From contig JACMPP010000114.1 of assembly GCA_014377445.1 (NCBI GenBank), positions 122,521 to 186,520 of the forward strand: DNA of 64,000 nt. The letters run 5' to 3'. Under the pieces are notes generated by a model. It did not search any database, had not been told where the DNA came from, and saw only the letters and a program-made list of their open reading frames with translations. A program made the translations under genes and the position numbers. This DNA comes from Oligoflexus sp. Lineage in GTDB: Bacteria; Bdellovibrionota_B; Oligoflexia; Oligoflexales; Oligoflexaceae. Each line of letters starts with the position of its first letter. The first letter of the stretch is position 1. Shown here in pieces: positions 35,686-45,046 of the stretch.

Positions 35686-37455
35686 TTAGGGCGCTTTGGT
35701 CAGCACGCAGTTCGAGTATTCGAGATTATAAGTACCAACCTTCATTGTGCCATCGATCGTCTCGCTGAGAGAACAATCATGGATCTGACCCACGATGCCC
35801 GAGAAATCAAATCCGCCCTTGATGTCGTCTACAGGCTTCGAACCTTTGTCAAAACCAAAGATGAAATCCGGCGTCACCTGTTTAGGACTTGTTTCCGCGA
35901 GTGTGCCCCACTCACCACCAATCAAGTGTCCATTGCGGTCAAATTCCAACAGGTAGTCGTAACTCAGTTCCTTGGAATGCTTTTTATCAAAGGCCGCTGT
36001 ATAATCCATTTTCTGCTCGGCTGGTTCACTTATCCATAGAACCTTGGCATTGACCACAGCAATTGACTTTGTGCCAGGCGCCAGGTTTCGGCGAAACGCT
36101 TCACGATCACGTGTTCCAAGGGCTGGATTTCCCTCTTTCATCAAATCGGAAAGAGCCACGAGAGGTGCTATGTTGAAAGTTGCACTGTAAACCGGCTGAT
36201 TCCAAACCTGGCCTGTACGGGTTCGGTCTATGACGAGACCCACACCCTCTTTACCAACCTTTTGAACGAGCGCCACATGGAAAGTTGCAGGATTAACATC
36301 CCAGCAGCCAAACATTTCCACCGAACTTAGAGTTTCAACCTTTGTATCGTCTCCATTTTCGACGAAGCTCCTTAAATTATCAAGCGATTGGCCCAAGTAG
36401 AAACGCTTGGCATTATTCGAATAGGTTTCGAGCAGGAAACCTTGAACCCCTTCCTTGTCGTCGTAACTTAAAGGATAGATACGGTCCGAGCTTTCGATAA
36501 ACGTCGCATAAATTTCCGATTTCACATTAAAAGGAGTCTTAACGTCCCCTCGGGTAATTTCACCATAGTACCCACGACCGGCGGCACTGTGAGGAATCTC
36601 TCCAACCGGATCGGCCGAGTTTTTATTGCAGCGACGACCGACGAAGTACTGCTCTTTACGGGGCGAATGGTCGGCCCACGATTTGGTGAGAAGGCCACGA
36701 ATATCGCCCTCACTCAACATAACTTCCCGATCATCGAACTTCACGAGTACAGAATGCTTGGGCGTTTCTGCCATCAACGCGGCTGGAGCCCAGCCATGAC
36801 AAGAACCCATCCAACTCCAATCTTCGCCGCTGTCTTTAACGTCGCCAAACATGAACTGATCACTGGAAGAGTAGGTGAGCCAGGAGTCCCAGCCGTCACT
36901 GCTCATCGGAAACTCCTTGCGAAAGCCTTCGAGTTTTTTACTGTCGAATTCTCTCGAAGATGCGCGAATCGTCTTTTTCGTGGCCGATATTTCCGCATTC
37001 ATGTCGAGTGAGGATTCCATCACATCCCAGTTCTTTACGAGTTCCGCGACTTGAGTCTCATTGATCGCGAGCGAATGGCGCCATCGAAAGAGTATGTCGT
37101 ATTTTTCTGCAGGGGAAAGAAAGCTATCTACTTTCTTTTCCTTGTTCTGAATCGTCTGGCTCGAGAAAAACTCGGCAAGACCGATAACTTTTTCACTTTT
37201 CGACCAACGTCGTGACAAGCCTTTTTCGGTCAAAGGCCAGTAGGTATCCGTCCAGGGAAGCCGAGGCGTCACGACCGCTTTTGTTTGCAAGATTTCATTG
37301 TAGGTCGGAGAACCGACATCGCCTAGCTGGTCGAGAGAACTGTTACGGTCGATTCCTTCTTTGGTTTCGCTCACGTTGGGATCTAAAGTCTTCGAGCACG
37401 AAAGAGCAAGAAGGCTCGAAAGCAAACCTAGAGACAGCATTTCAAAATATTTCAT
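35686..37455 (-). CDS. lipoprotein with transglutaminase-elicitor-like motif
   Basis: 589 residues with a signal peptide ending in the lipobox LALSC, so probably anchored to a membrane from outside. The motif WSWMGSCHGWAPAALMAE near residue 210 matches the core of the transglutaminase elicitor family, in which the Cys is the candidate nucleophile. These proteins cross-link or hydrolyse peptide bonds of Gln; they are best known from Phytophthora but also found in bacteria. RBS AACGAGGAA precedes the ATG. Function inferred from one motif. It heads a run of four lipoprotein genes on the minus strand. Confidence 0.65.
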   Translation of the reverse strand: MKYFEMLSLGLLSSLLALSCSKTLDPNVSETKEGIDRNSSLDQLGDVGSPTYNEILQTKAVVTPRLPWTDTYWPLTEKGLSRRWSKSEKVIGLAEFFSSQTIQNKEKKVDSFLSPAEKYDILFRWRHSLAINETQVAELVKNWDVMESSLDMNAEISATKKTIRASSREFDSKKLEGFRKEFPMSSDGWDSWLTYSSSDQFMFGDVKDSGEDWSWMGSCHGWAPAALMAETPKHSVLVKFDDREVMLSEGDIRGLLTKSWADHSPRKEQYFVGRRCNKNSADPVGEIPHSAAGRGYYGEITRGDVKTPFNVKSEIYATFIESSDRIYPLSYDDKEGVQGFLLETYSNNAKRFYLGQSLDNLRSFVENGDDTKVETLSSVEMFGCWDVNPATFHVALVQKVGKEGVGLVIDRTRTGQVWNQPVYSATFNIAPLVALSDLMKEGNPALGTRDREAFRRNLAPGTKSIAVVNAKVLWISEPAEQKMDYTAAFDKKHSKELSYDYLLEFDRNGHLIGGEWGTLAETSPKQVTPDFIFGFDKGSKPVDDIKGGFDFSGIVGQIHDCSLSETIDGTMKVGTYNLEYSNCVLTKAP

Positions 37456-37496
37456 GAATTTCCTCGTTTGAGTAATAAGTTATTTAAAGCAAGGAA

Positions 37497-38843
37497 TCAC
37501 TTCACAAAGCCATTTGCAGGGGTGAAACAGCCTACGGACATAGAAGGGTCGGCCTGAGTGGCATTGGCAACAGCACAAACCTTGACCGCTCCGTCAAGCA
37601 TTGCGCTCTGGTCGCTATCTTTCACGGTGCCCGAAGCCTTGAGTGCCTCGAGGTCTTCACACTCGTTGCTGGTAAAGTCGAGACTTGCACTATCGAGAAT
37701 CATATTCTCTTGACCCACAGCAACATGGAGGCTGGTCGCGAGGTCAGAGGCGCCAAAGCGAGAGCCACGGTCGAAAGAGTAAGAAAGTGCTGTCTTAAAT
37801 GTGGATTCGTTTGTTTTGCAGGATGCATCGTCAGACGACACTTTCATTTGAAACGCCAGCGAGCTGTCGAGGATCAAATCATTCACAGCAGCAAATGACC
37901 TTACTGAACGTTTTTCCCACTGCATGCGACCGTCTTCACAAACGATAGCGGCGAGACTCGCGCCTTGGGATTGAACATAGACATATTCACGGCACTTCAC
38001 TTGTTCGAAGGTTAGCGTTGTGCGACGGCTCAAGTACATGCCCCAGAGTGGAGCCATGCTTTCAGAAAATACTGACGAATTTTTCAGGAGTTCAAGATCG
38101 ACTTTGTCTTTGGCACCTTGAAGGGCCGCAAGACCGACCTCGGCCTTTTCTTTAGCTTCCTTCAGGCTCGCGAGTTCCTTTTTGGAGTCCTCAAGTTTAT
38201 TGATCAATTCCTTGATAGCCGGTACGGAGGCGGATGCTTCAGCCGCTTTGATTTTCTCATCGAGTTTAACGATTTCGTCAGCTTTCGTTTTTACTTCGAC
38301 TGTAAGGCTATCGACATTCTTTTTGAGTTCGGTCTCGCGGGCGCTCGATCCTTCAAGAGTGCTTTGCGCGTTCGCCAGCGCCAGTTTTTTCTCAGCCAGA
38401 TCATTTTCCAGTGAAGATTTTTCGTCTGCAGCCCGTTTACGCTCTGTATCGAGAGTAGAACGCAGAGAGGCGCTTTGCGACTCACTTTCCTGAATAGTTT
38501 TCTCTAGATTTTTAATGGTCTGATTGGTTGCACCGATCTGCACCTCAATGGATGAGACAAGCTTGGTTTTCTCAGCCAGATTCTCTTCAAGCGCTAAGAC
38601 CTGAAGGTTCTTCTCGGCAACATTCTGCTCGAGGGCAGCAACCTTGACGTTATTATCGGCAACGGTCTGAGCGAGAGAGAGTCGCGCTTCATCAGCTGCC
38701 TGCTCACTGGCTGCAACTTGCTTTTCAAGCGTACTGTTTCGAAGGTCTTTGCGCTCAACTTCATCGCGGAGGTTGTCGCGCGTTTTATCTTCATTGCAGC
38801 CAACGACTAGAATCAGAATGAACGGCAGAAGTTTGACCGACAT
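37497..38843 (-). CDS. coiled-coil lipoprotein of unknown function
   Basis: 448 residues. A signal peptide with lipobox LVVGC is followed by a long heptad-rich coiled coil (about residues 25-240; segments such as AEKNLQVLALEENLAEKT and AALQGAKDKVDLEL), then a globular C-terminal domain with four or more cysteines. RBS AGAGGAATAG is ahead of the ATG. The plan, a lipid anchor, a periplasmic rod and a compact tip, suggests a spacer protein or envelope tether. It is 41 bp upstream of the transglutaminase-like lipoprotein gene and likely co-transcribed. Confidence 0.8.
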   Translation of the reverse strand: MSVKLLPFILILVVGCNEDKTRDNLRDEVERKDLRNSTLEKQVAASEQAADEARLSLAQTVADNNVKVAALEQNVAEKNLQVLALEENLAEKTKLVSSIEVQIGATNQTIKNLEKTIQESESQSASLRSTLDTERKRAADEKSSLENDLAEKKLALANAQSTLEGSSARETELKKNVDSLTVEVKTKADEIVKLDEKIKAAEASASVPAIKELINKLEDSKKELASLKEAKEKAEVGLAALQGAKDKVDLELLKNSSVFSESMAPLWGMYLSRRTTLTFEQVKCREYVYVQSQGASLAAIVCEDGRMQWEKRSVRSFAAVNDLILDSSLAFQMKVSSDDASCKTNESTFKTALSYSFDRGSRFGASDLATSLHVAVGQENMILDSASLDFTSNECEDLEALKASGTVKDSDQSAMLDGAVKVCAVANATQADPSMSVGCFTPANGFVK

Positions 38844-39161
38844 TTACTATTCCTCTAAGAAATACCGCTGTCTGGAGCAACAGGCCGGCTAGGTACGTCT
38901 TTATAGACCCATATTTTGGATAAATCAACTTTTGTGACGTATTTTTTTGGCGTATCGATCTCGCAAGGTCAGTTCATTGAAGTGAGGGTGGTCGAAGCTT
39001 TCCGAGGTTCGGGAACAGGGCGGATCAATTTACCGCTTAAGCTAATGAAATCAGACAGAAGCGTTCGATTCTCAGGGCAGTACCCGATTGAGGTTTACAA
39101 ATATTAGGCGCAAAAAAGCCGAAGATAGTCTTCGGCTCGTTGGTTACACGTCTATTCATTC
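38844..39161. other. intergenic gap with a terminator and a possible short coding remnant
   Basis: The 318-bp gap separates two minus-strand lipoprotein genes. It holds the terminator at 39112-39136. A plus-strand frame starting TTG at 38916 and ending TAG at 39107 reads GQFIEVRVVEAFRGSGTGR and ends in QYPIEVYKY. It looks protein-like but has no ribosome site, so it may be a remnant or chance. Confidence 0.4.
39112..39136 (-). terminator. terminator after the TPR-like lipoprotein gene
   Basis: On the minus strand, an 8-bp stem GCCGAAGA / TCTTCGGC with a 3-base loop is followed by TTTTTT. It lies 26 bp past the stop. Confidence 0.8.
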
Positions 39162-40517
39162 CTAGGGACTTGAGGACTGAAATCTTTGTTGTCCGGAATT
39201 CGGACGTTCCGGAGCTTCCCTAAGCTTTCCAGCAGCCGCATCGCGCATAAGCACAAGTTGCCCTGGTTTCAGATGAACCTTTTTAATATCGCTCGTACGG
39301 CCATTATTGGAGATTTCTATGGAATACTCACCCGGCTTCACAAACACACGCGTGACATAGATGGCTGCTGGCAGAGTCACCCAGCCTCTTGTGTCAGCCG
39401 TTTCCGTAACCGCACCGTAAATACTGCCGGCGATGAGTCCAAGCGCCCCCAGCTCCTTCTCGGCCCTCTGAGTCATTTGACTCTTCAGGATCAAACGAGC
39501 CATCGATTTGGCGATCATCCTCAGGCGTCGATCCTCAAGGCTCTCGTAGGCGATAGCATTGAAGTTCTGAGCCAGTTCCCCAGGCTCGAACAGCCCATCA
39601 TTGAGCCTCACACCGGTCTGACGAAACGCAACACCCTGCTTCCGTATGACGGGAAAAGAAAATCGAGTGATCTCACTGCCGATGGGGATGACAAATCCCT
39701 CAGCTCGTTTCTCATTGATCACACCGACTTCGTGAACCACGACCACCGACGCCGCATTCGGATCGACCTTGGTCAAATTCAGCTCTTTGTAACTGTCGGC
39801 GAGGATTCGCGCTTCATCCTTGCGATTGCGCACGAGGTAGAGGCGATAGAGCCCCCGCACTAAATCCCTGGGAGCGGAAACGTTGAAGGTCGAGCTGTAA
39901 TCGCTCTCATACACCTTTAGGGCAGCCCGATAATCGACGATGGCAGAATCCGGTTCCCCACTCGATTCCCAGATCAATCCTGAAAGATAGCGAGCGTAGG
40001 CGTCGTCTCGGTATTTGTTTTTATTATCTTTGTAGAATCCGTTGATCTCGTTCAACTTCGAGTTGATCTTCGCAGCTTCAACGCGCGCATCCTGGAGCTG
40101 ATTATCACTCAAAAAGGAGTGGGCCAGCATCGTGTGAATCGCGACCTTTTCATAATCTTCCCCACCGTATGGCGTCGCGCTATCGTTATAAAGAAACGAT
40201 GCCGCTGCCTTACTGATACTGGTCGTGTATAGATCATCGGCCAGCTTATCCGCCTTCATCCAAAGAGTCCGAGACTCCTTGCGTTCCGATAAACGATCCT
40301 CAATCGTGCCCTTTTCAAGGTAATAGAGCAGTCGATTGCGGTCCTGTGTCTTGATCTCTGATTTCTCAAAGGTCGTGAGCGCGGAATTATAATCCCCAGC
40401 CTTGAAGGCATTGGTCATTTCGCGAACGTCATCAGTATAAGAGGCGCAGCCCCCGAGCCAAAGGCTCAGAGGGCTCAACCAGACAACAGCGAGTGTTCGT
40501 CTAAGCACATTCACCAT
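39162..40517 (-). CDS. COG3014-like lipoprotein paired with LpoB
   Basis: 451 residues with a signal peptide and lipobox WLGGC. The first 250 residues are helical repeats of TPR type (AFKAGDYNSALTTFEK, GEPDSAIVDYRAALKVY). The C-terminal part is beta-rich (YVTRVFVKPGEYSIEI, KKVHLKPGQLVLM). This combination fits the uncharacterised COG3014 family, often next to LpoB-like genes. Its start overlaps the LpoB stop by 7 bp; an in-frame GTG three codons later is a possible alternative with better ribosome-site spacing. It may help LpoB regulate peptidoglycan synthesis, which is inference from context. Confidence 0.78.
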   Translation of the reverse strand: MVNVLRRTLAVVWLSPLSLWLGGCASYTDDVREMTNAFKAGDYNSALTTFEKSEIKTQDRNRLLYYLEKGTIEDRLSERKESRTLWMKADKLADDLYTTSISKAAASFLYNDSATPYGGEDYEKVAIHTMLAHSFLSDNQLQDARVEAAKINSKLNEINGFYKDNKNKYRDDAYARYLSGLIWESSGEPDSAIVDYRAALKVYESDYSSTFNVSAPRDLVRGLYRLYLVRNRKDEARILADSYKELNLTKVDPNAASVVVVHEVGVINEKRAEGFVIPIGSEITRFSFPVIRKQGVAFRQTGVRLNDGLFEPGELAQNFNAIAYESLEDRRLRMIAKSMARLILKSQMTQRAEKELGALGLIAGSIYGAVTETADTRGWVTLPAAIYVTRVFVKPGEYSIEISNNGRTSDIKKVHLKPGQLVLMRDAAAGKLREAPERPNSGQQRFQSSSP

Positions 40518-41134
40518 CCTGCAGAGGATCTTTTAAAGCGTTTCTTAACTTCTTCTTTACCGCTCCAAACGATTTCAGCGGTTTCGAGATCGGTCATAGT
40601 CAAAGTTGTTTGGTAAGTAACGGTTTTGAGGCCGTCCTGCGTATGCACCGAACTTGCAATCGCGCCGCTGAGCATAAAGTCAGCTCCGATTTGCTTGCCC
40701 ATCGATTTCTTGGTTTTCGCTTCGGTGGTTCCCGAGTTCTGGTACTTGATCTCGTCGAGGATTTGTTTGCGTTTGTCGCCGTTTACAAAGCGAACCTTGC
40801 CCGCATTGATCAACTCATCGGTCATCGCTTCGGTGAGAGCTTTGGTATCGATGTGCTCGTCCGTGCGATTCGCGATTTCATCGACGATCACGATTGGCTT
40901 TTGCTTCTTTACGGCTTCAAAACTGGTCAGCCATGGTTTGGTCAGAACTTGTTTAATGAGAGAATTGGCGACACGATGAGCATCGGTTTCGCTCCATTTG
41001 TCGTCGACGATCTCTTCTTTTGCGGGATCGCTGTAGGTGCCTTCGAAGTTCTTAGCACAGGAATACAGATTCAAACCCAAAGCGAAAGAGGCAAAAACTT
41101 TCCAGAACTTCATTTTCGAGACATTAGTACGCAT
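40511..41134 (-). CDS. lpoB: LpoB-like penicillin-binding-protein activator lipoprotein
   Basis: 207 residues starting at ATG 41134, with AGGAGAAGC upstream; the longer frame to 41200 would extend into the divergent promoter. Signal peptide with lipobox LYSC. The mature part begins with a disordered acidic linker, then the LpoB-type domain: KKQKPIVIVDEIANRTDEHID, ALTEAMTDELINAGKVRFV, GADFMLSGAI, and a C-terminal TTLTMTDLETAEIVW. In E. coli LpoB activates PBP1b from the outer membrane. Partner here is unknown. Confidence 0.85.
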   Translation of the reverse strand: MRTNVSKMKFWKVFASFALGLNLYSCAKNFEGTYSDPAKEEIVDDKWSETDAHRVANSLIKQVLTKPWLTSFEAVKKQKPIVIVDEIANRTDEHIDTKALTEAMTDELINAGKVRFVNGDKRKQILDEIKYQNSGTTEAKTKKSMGKQIGADFMLSGAIASSVHTQDGLKTVTYQTTLTMTDLETAEIVWSGKEEVKKRFKRSSAGW

Positions 41135-41296
41135 TGCTTCTCCTAGCAGCGTGGGAACTCTTCGCAAGAGCACGGGCGTGCTAGAATAAGGATGAACCAC
41201 AGCCCGCGCGTTTCCATCATAGTATGGTACGCAAGCTCCCCAGAGACGGCAAGCCCGACATCTAAGGGAGATCTAAAAAGAATTTTGGGAGTTCTC

Positions 41297-41761
41297 ATGA
41301 AAGCTTCAACTTTTTTCCCGATCGTTTTTAGTCTTTTCTCAGCAAGCAGCCTGCTTGCCGGCACCACGCGGTCAGTGTTTTTGAATGGAATCGACATTTC
41401 CTCTACAAAAAATCAATCAATGCAGCAAGTTAACATAACAATTGACAGCCAGGGCAACATTTACATCGAAGCGCCTCACTACGAAGCGCAGCAGGAAACC
41501 ACTTTCGTTCCCCTGGGACGCCAGGGAATAAATGCGGGAAGAATCCCACAACACCGCGCGCCCGGCCCCCTTCCCACGTCTCAGATGCCCGCCGCTCAAG
41601 CTGAGCTTGCGCCGAGCGGCGAATCGCGCGATACATCTCTTGGTGCCGAAGATATGAAGCCAAAAGAAGGAACGAGGATTCCTAGCGATGCAAACACCCC
41701 AAGAAATGACGCTGGCGCAGAGGCACAGCAAAATACTCCAAAGAATCCAGTCACACACTAA
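41297..41761 (+). CDS. small secreted hypothetical protein
   Basis: 154 residues from ATG 41297 (GGGAG six bases upstream). A signal peptide (FFPIVFSLFSASSLLAG, about residue 22 cleavage) leads into a short strand-rich region, VFLNGIDISS and VNITIDSQGNIYIEAP, and then a low-complexity Pro/Ala/Glu tail. The N-terminal NGIDISSxxxQxxxxVNIxID pattern is regular but unknown to me. Its 3' end overlaps the yggS start by 74 bp, so translation may be coupled. Confidence 0.65.
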   Translation: MKASTFFPIVFSLFSASSLLAGTTRSVFLNGIDISSTKNQSMQQVNITIDSQGNIYIEAPHYEAQQETTFVPLGRQGINAGRIPQHRAPGPLPTSQMPAAQAELAPSGESRDTSLGAEDMKPKEGTRIPSDANTPRNDAGAEAQQNTPKNPVTH

Positions 41762-42380
41762 ATCTGGCAAAAGGTCGGCGGAGCTCATTGCTGTCAGCAA
41801 ACTCCAGCCGATCGAAAAGATCGTTGAGATCCATGCCCTTGGTCAGCAAAAGTTCGGCGAGAACTATGCCCAAGAGCTGAGCGAGAAAGCGGAGGCCCTG
41901 GGGCATCTCGACATCTACTGGGTCTTCATCGGCCACATCCAATCCAACAAAATACGCAAAATTGTCACGCATGCCCAGGAAATTCAAACCGTGGCAAGCT
42001 TTAGCCATGCGCAACAGATCGCGCGACACGCGAAAGATCTGGGCAAGGCGCCTTTCCCCATCATGCTCGAAGTCAACGCTGGTGACGAAGCCTCGAAGAG
42101 CGGCTCCCCTTTGAAGGAAATCAAGACTCTGGCCCTTCAAATCGTCCAGGAGCTCCCCGAACTCCAGCTCAACGGCCTCATGGCGATCCCCCCCGATTCA
42201 TTTAGCGATTCTAACTACTCGACCGTGCCTCCCCTGTACCACGAGCTAAGAGCCCTGGCGGACGAAATCGGGCTGGGACTGCTTTCGCTCGGAATGTCGA
42301 ACGATCTGTCGATAGCTCTCGACGCCGGCAGCGACATGGTTCGGATCGGAACTGCAGTGTTCGGCTCACGAGATTCTTAA
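41688..42380 (+). CDS. yggS: YggS-family pyridoxal phosphate homeostasis protein
   Basis: 230 residues. A single-domain fold-III PLP protein like E. coli YggS and human PLPBP, which regulates PLP supply rather than catalysing. The lysine that binds PLP is in LIAVSKLQPIEKI; KFGENYAQEL and WVFIGHIQSNK are family motifs, and the ending SMGMSNDLSIALDAGSDMVRIGTAVFG-like segment fits. Two starts are possible (41688 and 41706); GAGGA lies before the first. The start sits 74 bp inside the preceding gene. Confidence 0.92.
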   Translation: MQTPQEMTLAQRHSKILQRIQSHTKSGKRSAELIAVSKLQPIEKIVEIHALGQQKFGENYAQELSEKAEALGHLDIYWVFIGHIQSNKIRKIVTHAQEIQTVASFSHAQQIARHAKDLGKAPFPIMLEVNAGDEASKSGSPLKEIKTLALQIVQELPELQLNGLMAIPPDSFSDSNYSTVPPLYHELRALADEIGLGLLSLGMSNDLSIALDAGSDMVRIGTAVFGSRDS

Positions 42381-42489
42381 TTTCCCGGGGGAATGAATGG
42401 AAGTTTGAGAAGGCGAGACTCGCGCCCTTTCATGTGCTTTGCTATGCTCATATCTTTAAGCATCCGTTTCGCGATCAACGAGGAACCCT

Positions 42490-44556
42490 ATGAATAATAT
42501 CTCCAATCCCTTATTAGGTAACTACGGCTTACCTCATTTTGACCGTATTCAGGCTAGCCACGCGCAACCGGCAGTCGATGCGGTTCTAGCGGAATGCGAA
42601 GCCTTGCTTTTAAAGCTCGAAGAAAATCCTGGGACTACCTGGGACAGCCTCCTTGCGCCCCTCGAAGAGATTCGCCGAAAGATTCACAGCACCTGGGGTC
42701 CGATTCAACACTTGATCGGAGTCAAGAACTCCCAGGATCTTCGCGAAGCCTATCAGGCATCGATGCCCAAGATGGTGAGTTTTTCTTTGCGTCTTTCGCA
42801 GAGCAAGCCAATTTTTCAAGCGCTGAAAGCACTTCGGGATGCGAAAGATTTTGATCAGCTACCCTCCGCCAAACAAAGGGTGATCAGCAGCTCCCTCCTC
42901 CAGGCGAAACTCTCCGGTATCGAATTGGAAGGCCCGGCCCAGGAGCGCTTCAATGCAATCTCGCAAGAGATGTCGCAACTTCAGACTTCCTACTCCAACA
43001 ACGTGCTCGATTCGTCCAAAGAGTTCGAACACGTCATCAGCGAGGCCAAAGCCCTCAAGGGCATCCCGGCCAACTATCTCGAAATGTGGTCCGGCAATTA
43101 CCTTCTTCGCCACCCCGAATCCAAATCCACACCCGACGAAGGACCTTGGAGCATCACGCTCGATATGCCGAGCTATTTGCCCTTCATGAAATACTGCGCG
43201 GATCGCGGCCTTCGTGAGAAGCTCTATCGCGCGTATGTAACCCGCGCATCGAGCGGCAACTTCGATAACAGCCCTAACATCTACAAAATTCTTGAACTTC
43301 GCACGGAGCAAGCCAAACTCCTGGGCTACGGCAGCTATGCTGAACTTAGCCTTGCCACAAAAATGGCCGGTAATGTCGAAGCCGTGGACAAGCTCCTGGG
43401 CGACCTCGCCAACGCATCCACTCAAAAAGCGCAAGACGAAATCAAAGAGCTCAATGCCTTCGCCAACAAGTCTGGCCTCACAGGCAAAATTCAGAATTGG
43501 GACACACAGTTCTATCTTGAAAAAATGCGGGAGGAAAAATTCGATTTCAGCGATGATGAATTGCGTCCTTACTTTCCCCTCCCACGCGTCCTGGAAGGCC
43601 TTTTCAAACTTCTCAACCAACTCTTCAGCATTCAGGTTGTCGAGAGCCCGACCCGGGTTGAAAAATGGAATAACGACGTTCTCTATTACGATGTTCTTGA
43701 TGAGAAATCGGAAAAGATCGCCGGTTTTTATCTTGACCCCTACGCACGCCCTGGCGAAAAACGCGGCGGAGCATGGATGGACACCTGTCTGGATCGCGGC
43801 AATTTTCAAGGCAAGAAGGTCTATCCAATCGCCTATCTCGTCTGCAACGGAACACCCCCAGTCGGGGAAACGCCTTCGCTTCTCAGCTTCGATGAAGTGG
43901 AAACTCTCTTCCACGAATTTGGCCATGGCCTCCAGCACATGCTGACCAAGGTCGATGTGCTCGAAGCGTCAGGCATCAACGGCATCGAGTGGGATGCTGT
44001 CGAGCTGCCGAGCCAGTTCATGGAAAATTGGTGCTATCAAAAGAACGTTGTCAAAAGCCTGACGAAACATATTCATACTGGTGCGAGCCTGCCGGATGAT
44101 CTCTTCGAGAAAATCTCCAAGGCCAAGACTTTTAATGCCGCAAACTTCATGGTTCGCCAATTGCATTTCGCAATGACAGATATCGAACTTCATCATCGCT
44201 TCAAACCAGAGAGCGGCGAGAAAGTGGAAGGCCTCAACCGCCGCATTTCATCGAAGGTCGCAGCGATGCAACCGATCGAGGAAGATCGCTTCCTCTGCGC
44301 CTTTGAACATATTTTCTCGGGAGGCTACTCGGCCGGTTACTACAGTTATAAATGGGCTGAAGTCCTGAGTGCCGACGCATTCGAACGATTTGAAGAAGAG
44401 GGTCTTGACGAACAGAATATCGCACGTGTCGGTGCGAATTTCCGCGACACGGTGCTTGCACTGGGCGGCAGTCAACACCCGATGGACGTCTTCGTGAAGT
44501 TCCGCGGAAGAAAACCGGATCCGACTGCTCTTTTAAAGCACAACGACCTGCGTTGA
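42490..44556 (+). CDS. prlC: M3-family oligopeptidase (oligopeptidase A)
   Basis: 688 residues, matching E. coli OpdA (680). Zinc motif H475-EFGH479 with the downstream Glu about 25 residues later (EWDAVELPSQFMENW). The N-terminal PHFDRIQASHAQPAVD and SSNVLDSSKEFEHVI-like segments are typical of the group, and the ending SGGYSAGYYSYKWAEVLSADAFE is diagnostic. It degrades oligopeptides, including cleaved signal peptides, in the cytoplasm. No signal peptide is seen. Confidence 0.95.
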   Translation: MNNISNPLLGNYGLPHFDRIQASHAQPAVDAVLAECEALLLKLEENPGTTWDSLLAPLEEIRRKIHSTWGPIQHLIGVKNSQDLREAYQASMPKMVSFSLRLSQSKPIFQALKALRDAKDFDQLPSAKQRVISSSLLQAKLSGIELEGPAQERFNAISQEMSQLQTSYSNNVLDSSKEFEHVISEAKALKGIPANYLEMWSGNYLLRHPESKSTPDEGPWSITLDMPSYLPFMKYCADRGLREKLYRAYVTRASSGNFDNSPNIYKILELRTEQAKLLGYGSYAELSLATKMAGNVEAVDKLLGDLANASTQKAQDEIKELNAFANKSGLTGKIQNWDTQFYLEKMREEKFDFSDDELRPYFPLPRVLEGLFKLLNQLFSIQVVESPTRVEKWNNDVLYYDVLDEKSEKIAGFYLDPYARPGEKRGGAWMDTCLDRGNFQGKKVYPIAYLVCNGTPPVGETPSLLSFDEVETLFHEFGHGLQHMLTKVDVLEASGINGIEWDAVELPSQFMENWCYQKNVVKSLTKHIHTGASLPDDLFEKISKAKTFNAANFMVRQLHFAMTDIELHHRFKPESGEKVEGLNRRISSKVAAMQPIEEDRFLCAFEHIFSGGYSAGYYSYKWAEVLSADAFERFEEEGLDEQNIARVGANFRDTVLALGGSQHPMDVFVKFRGRKPDPTALLKHNDLR

Positions 44557-44558
44557 AC

Positions 44559-44592
44559 GCACTCCCTTATCGATAGGTCGATAAGGGAGTGC
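44559..44592. repeat. 15-bp perfect inverted repeat after prlC
   Basis: GCACTCCCTTATCGA and its exact complement are separated by TAGG. The repeat starts 3 bp after the prlC stop and lacks a T run, so it is either an unusual terminator, an mRNA-stabilising hairpin or a protein-binding site. Confidence 0.7.
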
Positions 44593-44649
44593 TTGCATCT
44601 TGGCACAACAATCCTTAGAATAAGTCTATGAAAATTAGGAGTTTATTAC

Positions 44650-44961
44650 ATGACAGCAGGAATCATCCAAGGTCTTGCCGCCGTTATCAATTTTTTTCTG
44701 AGCGCGGTACAACTGCTGGTCTTTGCCTCTATAATAGTGAGCTGGGTAGGCGATCGTAGCAACCAAATCGTTATTATGATCATCAACATCACCGAGCCGA
44801 TCTATCGCCCGATTCGACACCTGACCCGCAACATCCCAGGGCCTTTCGATTGGGCACCCATGATCGTCCTCGCCATCGTGATTTTTGCGCAAATTGCCAT
44901 CGTCAAACCGATGATGGCTTACGGTGACCGCTTGATGATGACGGAAATCCAAGCTCCTTAA
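44650..44961 (+). CDS. yggT: YggT-family membrane protein
   Basis: 103 residues with two hydrophobic segments (residues about 8-32 and 68-90). Between them is the family motif ITEPIYRPIRHLTRNIPG, close to the YggT signature. The family is linked to cytochrome or envelope assembly in some bacteria, but its job is not known in detail. RBS ATTAGGAG lies before the ATG. Alone between prlC and the next operon. Confidence 0.9.
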   Translation: MTAGIIQGLAAVINFFLSAVQLLVFASIIVSWVGDRSNQIVIMIINITEPIYRPIRHLTRNIPGPFDWAPMIVLAIVIFAQIAIVKPMMAYGDRLMMTEIQAP

Positions 44962-45000
44962 TTGCCATTCAGGCATGAGTGCAACCTGCTAACGAATGCT

Positions 45001-45024
45001 GATTCAGGCCCACAAGCCTGAATC
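45001..45024. repeat. 9-bp inverted repeat between yggT and the ABC operon
   Basis: GATTCAGGC and its complement GCCTGAATC are separated by 6 bases. There is no T run. It may be a weak terminator or an operator for the operon starting at 45047. Confidence 0.5.
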
Positions 45025-45046
45025 AGCCTCAATCGAGGACTCCTTG

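Noticed and set aside
42859..43938. 359-codon minus-strand open frame
   Set aside because: Antisense shadow of prlC.
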